From assembly GCA_029882335.1 (NCBI GenBank), contig JAOUKW010000196.1:1-7607 (forward strand): a stretch of DNA of 7,607 bases, read 5' to 3'. This document shows, in pieces, positions 1-5,790 of this stretch; position 1 is the stretch's first letter; each line of letters begins with the position of its first letter. Origin of the DNA: Candidatus Heimdallarchaeota archaeon (GTDB taxonomy: Archaea; Asgardarchaeota; Heimdallarchaeia; Heimdallarchaeales; Kariarchaeaceae). The notes under the pieces were generated by a model. It was not told the DNA's origin and ran no database searches. It saw nothing but the letters and a program-made list of their open reading frames with translations. A program made the translations under genes and the position numbers.

Positions 1-658
1 TATCTCTAATCTAGGTATCTATCATTCTCATCCAAAAGGAGTATTCCATAGTAATACAGATGATAAAACATTAATTAATATGGCTAGAAATTACCCGGAT
101 ATTATTTCAATTGTGACGAATGGGGTAGATACACATTGTTATAAAGTTTTAAATGAAGAAGTAATTAAAGTTGGGATTGAATATAAAAAAATAAAACTTG
201 CTTTTACAAAAGTTGTTATTATCTTTGACCTATGTTTACCCAAGCAACAATCATACTATAATCTTGCACATATAATTGAAAATAAATTACTTGAAAATCT
301 TGATAGAGAATGGGGTAGTCAAAAAAAATCAAAAGAAGAAATTAAGTTTATGCTTCCAACAATCGATGTTGGAAAGGATTATACAACTAGTATAGAAATA
401 ACTCTAGGTATCGCTCAATCAAGTAGCATTATAACTTCAGATGATATCCGAAATCAACTATCTAAGATAATATATGAGCTTGTACTTTCCGTTAGCCCAA
501 CAATTCGATGGTTAGGATCGCAACTTCATTATTACTTTGATATACCAATGTCTATATTACCTAACTCATTTGCCCGGAATTCAGCAATTAAAAGAAGCGA
601 GTTACTTAAGCATTTTAATAAAAAAGAATCCAATTCTTGGAAGAAATTAAAGAATTAA
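1..658 (+). CDS. JAMM/MPN+ metalloprotease (deubiquitinase-like), 5'-truncated
   Basis: The reading frame is open from base 2 to the TAA at 656-658, so this is the C-terminal 218 residues of a gene that begins to the left of the window. The first 20 visible residues hold the end of a JAMM zinc-protease motif: GIYHSHP followed by S-x2-D (His8, His10, Ser17, Asp20 of the visible part), then helical sequence and IISIVTNG as in MPN domains. The upstream catalytic Glu is outside the window. JAMM enzymes such as Rpn11 and archaeal or bacterial JAB proteins hydrolyse the isopeptide or peptide bond after a ubiquitin-like protein. Six residues separate the second His from the Ser, one fewer than the usual seven. 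After the MPN core come about 170 residues I do not recognise. An internal ATG at 80 is unlikely to be the start because it would remove the catalytic motif. The stop overlaps that of the convergent E2-like gene. Confidence 0.82.
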   Translation, partial: ISNLGIYHSHPKGVFHSNTDDKTLINMARNYPDIISIVTNGVDTHCYKVLNEEVIKVGIEYKKIKLAFTKVVIIFDLCLPKQQSYYNLAHIIENKLLENLDREWGSQKKSKEEIKFMLPTIDVGKDYTTSIEITLGIAQSSSIITSDDIRNQLSKIIYELVLSVSPTIRWLGSQLHYYFDIPMSILPNSFARNSAIKRSELLKHFNKKESNSWKKLKN

Positions 659-1194
659 TGGTGTTCATCCCACATTTTAACAACTAAATGCATGATAGAA
701 TTCCACCAAATTAATATCTGTCTGATTAAGAAATGAGCAATAGATAAATTTGGTGACCATACATCAAAGGCCTTTAAATGCTCATGACAAATCATTACGA
801 ACGATTTTTTCTCATTTGTATCCCATCTGCTTTCCACATAGAGCTTACTGCCTGCATATTTAATCATTGATTCTTCAACAAAAGCTCTGGGAAAGACTTT
901 CGGGTAATCTGAAGAAAATATAATTCTTAATTCAAATGATATATCTGGACGATTCGGGACAAAAAGAGTTCCCTTCCAAATGCGGAATTTGAATTTTTTA
1001 TTTCTGTCTGGTGCTAAACTGAACCACAATGAATTCTCTTGTCTTCTGAGAAAATTCAAATAGTTTTTAATATTATACAGTTCAATTTCAACTCGTTTTT
1101 CCCAATTAACATGGGCAGGTCCAATTTGTAGATCAGGACTATTCATCAATTTTAATTCATTTTCAGCAGGATCCTCTAAATATGTTTCACCCAT
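655..1194 (-). CDS. E2 ubiquitin-conjugating-enzyme-like (UBC fold) protein
   Basis: I read this 179-residue protein as a UBC-fold E2, which would carry a ubiquitin-like protein as a thioester. Numbering from the ATG at 1194, the order fits the family: an N-terminal helix (about 31-54), a beta-strand region with FKFRIWKG, a strand with SFELRIIFSSDYP, a proline turn VFP at 100-102, then VMICHEHL with candidate catalytic Cys136, and WSP at 146-148 ten residues later, as in the E2 pattern ICLDIL...WSP. The canonical HPN tripeptide is missing; Asn127 lies nine residues before the Cys and might substitute. The C-terminal helix is rich in Trp (LIWWN). About 30 residues precede the fold. ATG 1194 was preferred to the adjacent TTG at 1197; neither has a convincing ribosome binding site, so a short leader is likely. 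The gene is convergent with the JAMM gene and codirectional with the Cdc48-N-like gene 79 bases upstream. An inactive UBC-like or RWD-type protein is the main alternative. Confidence 0.72.
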   Translation of the reverse strand: MGETYLEDPAENELKLMNSPDLQIGPAHVNWEKRVEIELYNIKNYLNFLRRQENSLWFSLAPDRNKKFKFRIWKGTLFVPNRPDISFELRIIFSSDYPKVFPRAFVEESMIKYAGSKLYVESRWDTNEKKSFVMICHEHLKAFDVWSPNLSIAHFLIRQILIWWNSIMHLVVKMWDEHH

Positions 1195-1228
1195 CAATAT
1201 AACTTATACAAGCCCTAATAATAGCTTT

Positions 1229-1243
1229 GTTATTTTTTAATAT
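1229..1243 (-). promoter_or_regulatory. Possible TATA box for the E2-like gene
   Basis: Read on the minus strand, this AT-only stretch contains TATTAAAAAATA. It lies about 40 bases before the ATG at 1194, which would give a leader of roughly 15 bases with no ribosome binding site. The whole 79-base gap is AT-rich, so this is a weak call and the gene could instead be read through from the Cdc48-N-like gene. Confidence 0.3.
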
Positions 1244-1276
1244 CTTACTGTTATAATTTTTATAATAGGCTTGACT

Positions 1277-2353
1277 TTAATGGAGTCTATATTTTAACGG
1301 TATCTCTATCATTTCTTTACAATTATTACATTTGATCCATCCATTTTGTTCGACTTGAGTGAGATCTAGTGGTGATCCATCATTTGGACAATTTGTATCT
1401 ATGACTCTGAAAGTATTTCTAACACTTACAGCTAAATTATTAATGTCTGAAGCAATTTCATTTAGAGTATCACGCGCATTAATTTCAGGAACAGTATAAA
1501 CGCTTAGCGTTAGTTTTCCTTCATCTTTTTGGCAAAATATACTAATTTCAACTATTATTTTTGGTTCATTACCAGCTTGCATCAAATAATCCATCCCTGC
1601 AATGAAATCGTCACCAATTAAATCTTTCATAAAGTTCATCTCTTTCCATGAATTAAATATTGTACGGACTCCAGATAGTATTGTATTGGGATTTGCAGTA
1701 AATTTAAAATCAGTAATTGCAGAATTTGCCTTTCCTGTTTTTATCATACCAATTAACTGAAAACTTTTCATACTTACTTGCTCAAGATATTCATGTACTC
1801 TATTACCTCTTTCTATAATGCTTTCGCTTCGTATTTGAGCAAGATCTTCTATACTGGTTTTTTTAGTAATAACTCGCGTATTTTCGGTAATTCTAATGGG
1901 TGATATAGGTATTGAGCTTCTTAGATATGATGTTATGATAGTTGGTTTTGAAGAAGGATAAGTGAAAATAAACTCTGATCCAATATCTAAAATTTGACCT
2001 TTAAATTGATCCTTCAGTAAAAATCCCCAATCCCCTTCTGGAATATAGCTACTTATTGGTAAAGTTAAAAAAATGGTTTCTGCTTGTGGGACTCCAAATG
2101 ATAAAATAGAAACTATATCACCTTCAAGTAATGGACCAACTAAATCTTTATCAATCTCTAACATATTTGGATCTTCTTGTAATTTTACTTCATCTAAAAT
2201 AGTACAAAAGCTATATTTTTTTCCCAATTGGTTTGAAATAACCAGAATTGATTTGATTCTTGAAAAACTATCTAATAATTCTGGCTGATTTATATATAAT
2301 GTTGCATTGTCTCTGAATACCGGTTTTATTGTTGAGTTAATTGATTCAATCAC
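1277..2353 (-). CDS. Cdc48 N-domain-like protein with C-terminal zinc ribbon, no ATPase
   Basis: This 358-residue protein begins with what looks like the substrate- and adaptor-binding N-domain of Cdc48/p97/VAT. Residues about 15-86 fit the double-psi barrel: ATLYINQPELLD, then a second half with NMLEIDKDLVG...LLEGDIVSIL. Residues about 108-166 fit the second subdomain: FLLKDQFKGQILDIGSEF, then SPIRITENTRVITKKT, close to the archaeal pattern G-x-VxVTxxTxI. No Walker A or B motif follows, so there is no AAA+ ring. Residues 167-318 are unrecognised mixed alpha/beta sequence. The C-terminus has a ribbon, CPND GSPL at 322-329 and CNNC at 342-345; the second expected Cys is Asp325, so only three of four Cys remain. 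It could act as a detached adaptor that recruits modified substrates. The start is GTG at 2353; an in-frame stop lies three codons upstream and there is no ribosome binding site, suggesting a leaderless transcript. The N-domain call is by eye. Confidence 0.6.
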   Translation of the reverse strand: MIESINSTIKPVFRDNATLYINQPELLDSFSRIKSILVISNQLGKKYSFCTILDEVKLQEDPNMLEIDKDLVGPLLEGDIVSILSFGVPQAETIFLTLPISSYIPEGDWGFLLKDQFKGQILDIGSEFIFTYPSSKPTIITSYLRSSIPISPIRITENTRVITKKTSIEDLAQIRSESIIERGNRVHEYLEQVSMKSFQLIGMIKTGKANSAITDFKFTANPNTILSGVRTIFNSWKEMNFMKDLIGDDFIAGMDYLMQAGNEPKIIVEISIFCQKDEGKLTLSVYTVPEINARDTLNEIASDINNLAVSVRNTFRVIDTNCPNDGSPLDLTQVEQNGWIKCNNCKEMIEIPLKYRLH

Positions 2354-2378
2354 TGAGTATTAGATTTGTACCATTTGT

Positions 2379-2386
2379 CATAAATT
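2379..2386 (-). promoter_or_regulatory. Possible TATA box for the Cdc48-N-like gene
   Basis: On the minus strand this reads AATTTATG and is centred about 29 bases before the GTG start at 2353. The distance fits an archaeal promoter giving a leaderless or almost leaderless mRNA, which agrees with the absence of a ribosome binding site. It sits in the 114-base intergenic region shared with the divergent RING-like gene. Confidence 0.4.
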
Positions 2387-2414
2387 CTTCGTATTTTGTA
2401 CATACAATTCTACA

Positions 2415-2426
2415 AAAATAAATATA
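2415..2426 (+). promoter_or_regulatory. Possible TATA box for the RING-like/SPFH operon
   Basis: AAAATAAATATA is centred about 47 bases before the ATG at 2468, predicting a start of transcription near 2447 and a leader of about 20 bases that carries the GGGTGA ribosome binding site. The promoters for the two divergent genes lie about 35 bases apart, so one regulator bound between them could control both directions. Confidence 0.4.
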
Positions 2427-2453
2427 CCTTAATATTTAATTAGAAATAAAAAT

Positions 2454-2459
2454 GGGTGA
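2454..2459 (+). promoter_or_regulatory. Ribosome binding site that sets the RING-like start
   Basis: GGGTGA matches the archaeal anti-Shine-Dalgarno complement (GGTGA) and lies eight bases before the ATG at 2468. This is why the ATG is preferred over the in-frame GTG at 2456, which lies inside the site itself. Confidence 0.6.
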
Positions 2460-2467
2460 AATTACAG

Positions 2468-3535
2468 ATGGCATCAATATTATCTGATTTAACAGTAAAT
2501 TTAATTGAAAAAGTAGGTTATTCATTTGGAAAAAAACTATTATCTATGATTAGGGGATTTCCAGTAGATGTTATAGAAGCAAATGAATTCTATAATGGGG
2601 TGAAAAGAGCTGCAGAAAATGATTTGCGAAATGCAGAAGATGTATTTCAACAATCTCTTGGAGCTTTGATGAGAAAAAAAGATTTGGACTTACATGGTAA
2701 AGTAGATCGTTTAAGAGGTAGATTACAAGGAATCCGATTTGAAATAGAAAAATCTGGTTTAGATAATTACTCTGTAGGAGTGGAAGATATCAATGTATTA
2801 AATGCTCTATCAATCATTTATACAACCCTTCAATTCGAAGTGTATATCATATCCAATGAAGCTTCTAAACTATATGATTCTTTAGAATATGATGAAGATG
2901 ACGCGTTATTTAAAATAAAAGAATTGAATGACGCAATAAAGAATTTGGAAGCTACTTGGAGGTTAAAAACTCAAGCAAGTTCTGATCCTCAAAATGCCAA
3001 AGCTTTGGTAAATGAACTAAAAGAGGCAAGGAAAGAATGGGTAAAATTAATTGAAAAGATGGCAGAACATAGTATAGATGCAACTAATGAATTAGTATCT
3101 GGAATTGTATTAAATAAACCAAGATTATTTAGAAAATCAGAATATAGAGAAAATTTGGCTGATATAATATGGGACTTTGCAAATAAATCTGATTCGCTAA
3201 AAGTTGAAATTCCAGAGCTTGAACAGAATTTAAAGGAAGAACATCCTAACGCTGAATTTGATAGAGATGATCTTGAACGATCAATTAAATTGCTCATTGA
3301 TACCAATCGAGCATATAATTTAGGAATGGAGAATAACATTAAATTTGTAGAGTTTAGAAAATCAGAACAAACCAATATTTGTGGACATTGTAGTTCTGGT
3401 GGTTTATTATACCAAGAATTTCGAAAATGTGAAGCAACAGACAAATTGATTTGCAATAATTGTATTACATTCTTAAATAAATGTAAATTATGTAAATCAA
3501 AGATTAAGGAGAAGCATCAATTAATTACAAGGTGA
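2468..3535 (+). CDS. Long helical protein with C-terminal RING-like zinc finger (candidate E3)
   Basis: This 355-residue protein is predicted almost entirely helical for its first 300 residues, with charged, coiled-coil-like stretches (for example around 65-100 and 135-200) and no signal peptide; the N-terminus (MASILSDLTVNLIEK...) could be an amphipathic helix. The C-terminus holds a cysteine cluster: Cys305, Cys308, Cys321, Cys329, Cys332, Cys339 and Cys342, spaced C-x2-C-x12-C-x7-C-x2-C-x6-C-x2-C, followed by a basic tail. This resembles a cross-brace RING with the fourth ligand replaced, perhaps by Asp325 or His307. RING proteins bring a charged E2 to a substrate, and an E2-like gene lies 1.3 kb away. 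It is the first gene of an operon with the SPFH gene, whose start is four bases past this stop. The start was chosen from the ribosome binding site GGGTGA. A purely structural zinc-binding module is the main alternative. Confidence 0.62.
   Translation: MASILSDLTVNLIEKVGYSFGKKLLSMIRGFPVDVIEANEFYNGVKRAAENDLRNAEDVFQQSLGALMRKKDLDLHGKVDRLRGRLQGIRFEIEKSGLDNYSVGVEDINVLNALSIIYTTLQFEVYIISNEASKLYDSLEYDEDDALFKIKELNDAIKNLEATWRLKTQASSDPQNAKALVNELKEARKEWVKLIEKMAEHSIDATNELVSGIVLNKPRLFRKSEYRENLADIIWDFANKSDSLKVEIPELEQNLKEEHPNAEFDRDDLERSIKLLIDTNRAYNLGMENNIKFVEFRKSEQTNICGHCSSGGLLYQEFRKCEATDKLICNNCITFLNKCKLCKSKIKEKHQLITR
3529..3535 (+). promoter_or_regulatory. Ribosome binding site of the SPFH gene, overlapping the upstream stop
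   Basis: AAGGTGA ends with the TGA stop of the RING-like gene and lies four bases before the SPFH ATG. The overlap supports co-transcription and coupled translation of the two genes. Confidence 0.7.
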
Positions 3536-3539
3536 TATT

Positions 3540-4451
3540 ATGTTTTCAAAGATAGCAGATATATTTAAGAGCTCAGATAAGACAATTATCTGGGAAAGAG
3601 AGTATGATCCTGAGAAAGTTGACAGAGAAATGGTTTACCGATATCCTGATTCAAATAAGCAAAAAATTGAAAAATACGATTATATCGGGATTAGAGACTA
3701 TGAGGAAGTTATATATTTCCAATCCGGTCGATCAGTCGGTTCTCTATCAGGTGGACATTATAAAATAGAAAAAGAAGCAAAAAATTCTGCAACAGAGATT
3801 ATTTGGGTAGATCCTGGAATAATTAAAATGACTTGGGGAGTTGGATGGCATGGAGGAATTGCACCTAGAACTGATGATGGATTTGCTATGGGTAGTTCTG
3901 GTGATCTTAGTCTTAGAATCGTTGATGCTGAAGCATTAATTCATAAAGTAGTAGTAGGTAAACCTTCTTTTACTGATAATGACTCAAAAGAATTAATTAG
4001 AGGCCTATTAACAACTTCCTTACGTGATGTGACAAAGTTGTACACCCTAGAAGGATTTATCACATCTGATAGAGAGCAAATAATTGCTTTGATGAGAACA
4101 AAACTAGCTGATGAGTTTAAGATATATGGATTAGAATTGATTTCAGTGAATATTTTAAATGTTACACATCCACCGGAAAATCAAAGAATGGTTGATGAGT
4201 TGTTAAGCCAAAAGAAAAATATCACTGGAGTAAAGATGGATCAATCTCAAAGGGAGTTGGATAGTGTACTTGATGAGATAAATAGCAAAGAAGGTCAAAT
4301 TAAAGCATTGAAGAAAAATATAGAGGAATTAGAGATGAAATTAGCCATGTCCGAGATTGAACAAGATGAATTTGACAAAAAAGTAAATGGAATGAGGAAT
4401 TTACTTAAACAAAGAGAAGAAGAGGTAAAACAACTTAGATTGCACATATAA
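3540..4451 (+). CDS. SPFH/band-7 domain protein with C-terminal coiled coil
   Basis: This 303-residue protein resembles the soluble-type SPFH family (YdjI or virion-core-like). Near the start are IIWEREYDPEKVDREMVYRYP and then a strand series including EEVIYFQSGRSVGSLSGGHY, the part of the family written as V-x-E-x-Q-x-AVFFRDGK...GPGRY. Next come IIWVDPGIIKMTWGVGW, a strand-helix SPFH core (about 120-215) with ELISVNILNVTHPPE, and from about 215 to the end a highly charged heptad-like coiled coil. There is no N-terminal membrane segment; MFSKIADIFKSS could be an amphipathic helix. SPFH proteins form large cage-like scaffolds on membranes and organise proteases or ligases, as HflKC does for FtsH and erlins do for RNF170. 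The zinc ribbon found at the end of many relatives is absent. Its tight coupling to the RING-like gene suggests the two products form one complex. Confidence 0.75.
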   Translation: MFSKIADIFKSSDKTIIWEREYDPEKVDREMVYRYPDSNKQKIEKYDYIGIRDYEEVIYFQSGRSVGSLSGGHYKIEKEAKNSATEIIWVDPGIIKMTWGVGWHGGIAPRTDDGFAMGSSGDLSLRIVDAEALIHKVVVGKPSFTDNDSKELIRGLLTTSLRDVTKLYTLEGFITSDREQIIALMRTKLADEFKIYGLELISVNILNVTHPPENQRMVDELLSQKKNITGVKMDQSQRELDSVLDEINSKEGQIKALKKNIEELEMKLAMSEIEQDEFDKKVNGMRNLLKQREEEVKQLRLHI

Positions 4452-4553
4452 ATTTCTATATCAATTTAATTAGTTATCACCATATGGAGTATAAAACCTA
4501 AGATAAATAATCAAAGTTCTATTAATGTTATTTAGACCTCTAAAAATAGAAAT

Positions 4554-4561
4554 GATTATAA
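4554..4561 (+). promoter_or_regulatory. Possible TATA box for the HD-domain gene
   Basis: GATTATAA is centred about 31 bases before the ATG at 4589, predicting a leader of only a few bases. No ribosome binding site precedes the ATG (TTGTAAAATG), which fits a leaderless or near-leaderless mRNA. TAAAAATA at 4541-4548 is an alternative box. Confidence 0.4.
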
Positions 4562-4588
4562 CTGACACAATGTATTATCAATTGTAAA

Positions 4589-5167
4589 ATGACATCCCTC
4601 GAATTTGAACCCTTTTTTGAAGATATCAATGAAAATAAATCTAATCATAAACGAAACAAAGAAAAAATAAAAGTTGCATTTGAATTGGCCAAAGAGAAGC
4701 ATAAATATCAAAAAAGAAGGATGTCGGATGATCCCTACTTTGTTCATCCTTTAAGAACTGCCAAACTATTACGGGATTTTGACGATGATTTAATTATTGC
4801 AGGATTACTTCATGATATAGTTGAAGATACACAAACTAGTGGAGAAGAGGTAAAAGCTATGTTTGGAGAGAGTATACATTTTCTAGTTGAGGCTGTAACA
4901 AAAGATGAATTAACAGATCCAGTACAAAAAGTAATAGAGTTCAGTCAAAAAGATAAAAGAGTAATCCTGCTAAAAATCGCCGATAGATTAGACAATATGA
5001 ATGATAATATTGAAAATATGGGTATAAAAACGAAATCTAAGTATATTAAACAGAACCAACAATTACTTGAATTTATGCAATCTATTGATGAAATGTATTT
5101 TTATGATAAATTGAAGAATTTAACCAATAAATTAGCAAATTTAGTAGGTTCGGATTTATCTGCTTGA
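4589..5167 (+). CDS. HD-domain (p)ppGpp hydrolase-like protein (MESH1/SpoT type)
   Basis: This 192-residue protein matches the hydrolase half of RelA/SpoT enzymes and the stand-alone MESH1-type hydrolases, which remove the 3'-pyrophosphate from (p)ppGpp with a bound metal ion. Key residues in order are His53 in PYFVHPL, His75-Asp76 in AGLLHDIVEDT, Glu79-Asp80 in the same motif, and Asp132 in ILLKIADRLDNM. The usual ADRLHN has Asp135 in place of His. The family phrases LAKEKHKYQKR, FGESIHFLVEAVTKDE and KDKRVILLKIADR are all present. About 25 charged residues precede the domain. There is no synthetase, TGS or ACT domain, and the length fits a small alarmone hydrolase. The gene stands alone, after a 137-base gap and convergent with the cyclase-like gene. 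The natural substrate in this organism is unknown: ppGpp, NADPH or another pyrophosphorylated nucleotide is possible. Confidence 0.85.
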   Translation: MTSLEFEPFFEDINENKSNHKRNKEKIKVAFELAKEKHKYQKRRMSDDPYFVHPLRTAKLLRDFDDDLIIAGLLHDIVEDTQTSGEEVKAMFGESIHFLVEAVTKDELTDPVQKVIEFSQKDKRVILLKIADRLDNMNDNIENMGIKTKSKYIKQNQQLLEFMQSIDEMYFYDKLKNLTNKLANLVGSDLSA

Positions 5168-5190
5168 TCAAAAGTTTAGGAAACAATATA

Positions 5191-5664
5191 TTAAAAAATA
5201 ACAATACAACTTCCACCAGATTTTTTCGCCTTTCTCAATGCTAAATAAGCAAGATTACGTATGGGATCACTACGAATAGTTTTAGTTCGATTATTAGTAA
5301 TTGGTTTTAATTCAATTATCTTTCCAAATGCCATACCAATAGATAATCCAGTACCTAAATTTTTTCTTTCAGATAATTTAGTTATTAAATCGACAATGTA
5401 CTTACACCATGGGAGTATTTCCTCAATGGTTGATGGAGTAAACAATATTGCCTCTTCAGTCCCTTCTTTAGAATTATATCCCCATAGAGGATACCCATTA
5501 TATTTCCAATTAAAATCCTCTATCTCCTTAGTCAGAGTACCTGTTATTATATTTGGAGAATACCGAGTCCAACCCATTTTTTTGACGCATTCACCAAAAT
5601 TGTCTAGATCCATAAAAATGATGGTTCCATATGTATTTTCATTGTTTATGATATTTAAATTCAT
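5191..5664 (-). CDS. Small GGDEF/nucleotidyl-cyclase-fold protein
   Basis: This 157-residue protein looks like a minimal palm-fold domain of the GGDEF, class III cyclase and GTP cyclohydrolase III group. Asp19 and Asp21 in IIFMDLDNFG occupy the metal-binding strand. KEGTEEAILFTP at 66-77 sits where GGDEF proteins have GGDEFAILLP, giving GTEE (68-71) as the active-site turn. GLSIGMAFG at 106-114 matches the S-x-G strand, and LAYLALRKAKKSGGSCIVIF at the end matches the A-x2-ALxxAK-x2-G helix. It has no sensor domain and no membrane segment. GTP cyclohydrolase III is a duplicated version of about 260 residues, so this is roughly half of it. It probably acts on a nucleoside triphosphate, but product and activity cannot be told; a degenerate nucleotide-binding sensor is possible. 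The gene is alone, convergent with the HD hydrolase gene across 23 bases. Confidence 0.6.
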   Translation of the reverse strand: MNLNIINNENTYGTIIFMDLDNFGECVKKMGWTRYSPNIITGTLTKEIEDFNWKYNGYPLWGYNSKEGTEEAILFTPSTIEEILPWCKYIVDLITKLSERKNLGTGLSIGMAFGKIIELKPITNNRTKTIRSDPIRNLAYLALRKAKKSGGSCIVIF

Positions 5665-5697
5665 ATTAGCTTAATAGAACTACTTGTTCTACTGTAT

Positions 5698-5710
5698 CAT
5701 ATATATAATC
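5698..5710 (-). promoter_or_regulatory. Possible TATA box for the cyclase-like gene
   Basis: On the minus strand this is GATTATATATATG, centred about 40 bases before the ATG at 5664. It predicts a short leader of about 14 bases. No ribosome binding site is seen before the ATG. Confidence 0.45.
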
Positions 5711-5780
5711 TTCACATAAAAATTTTATCTAAAAATATTGTGTACCAACCAAATTTGTTATAAATTTTATTTACTACATA

Positions 5781-5790
5781 AACTTATATC
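5781..5790 (+). promoter_or_regulatory. Possible TATA box for the nucleotidyltransferase/PHP operon
   Basis: AACTTATATC is centred about 32 bases before the ATG at 5818, fitting a transcript with a leader of only a few bases. No ribosome binding site lies before that ATG. It overlaps the left arm of the inverted repeat at 5788-5809. Confidence 0.45.

Noticed and set aside
2073..2288. 71-codon plus-strand open frame inside the Cdc48-N-like gene
   Set aside because: Serine-rich antisense product without ribosome binding site or motifs.
2989..3456. 155-codon minus-strand open frame opposite the RING-like gene
   Set aside because: Serine- and phenylalanine-rich antisense reading with no motifs; the plus strand has the Cys cluster, the ribosome binding site and operon coupling.
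4452..4588. Possible gene or structured RNA in the gap after the SPFH gene
   Set aside because: Very AT-rich, with no convincing reading frame or stem; only a TATA-like box near the end can be supported.
4556..4747. 63-codon minus-strand open frame at the start of the HD-domain gene
   Set aside because: Phenylalanine-rich antisense of the charged N-terminus of the HD protein; not a credible membrane protein gene.
4589..5167. Bifunctional RelA/SpoT synthetase-hydrolase
   Set aside because: The protein ends at 192 residues, directly after the HD fold; there is no room for a synthetase domain.
5261..5674. 137-codon plus-strand open frame opposite the cyclase-like gene
   Set aside because: Its hydrophobic, low-complexity product is the typical antisense shadow of an AT-rich gene; the minus strand has the palm-fold motifs, a TATA-like box and a matching start.
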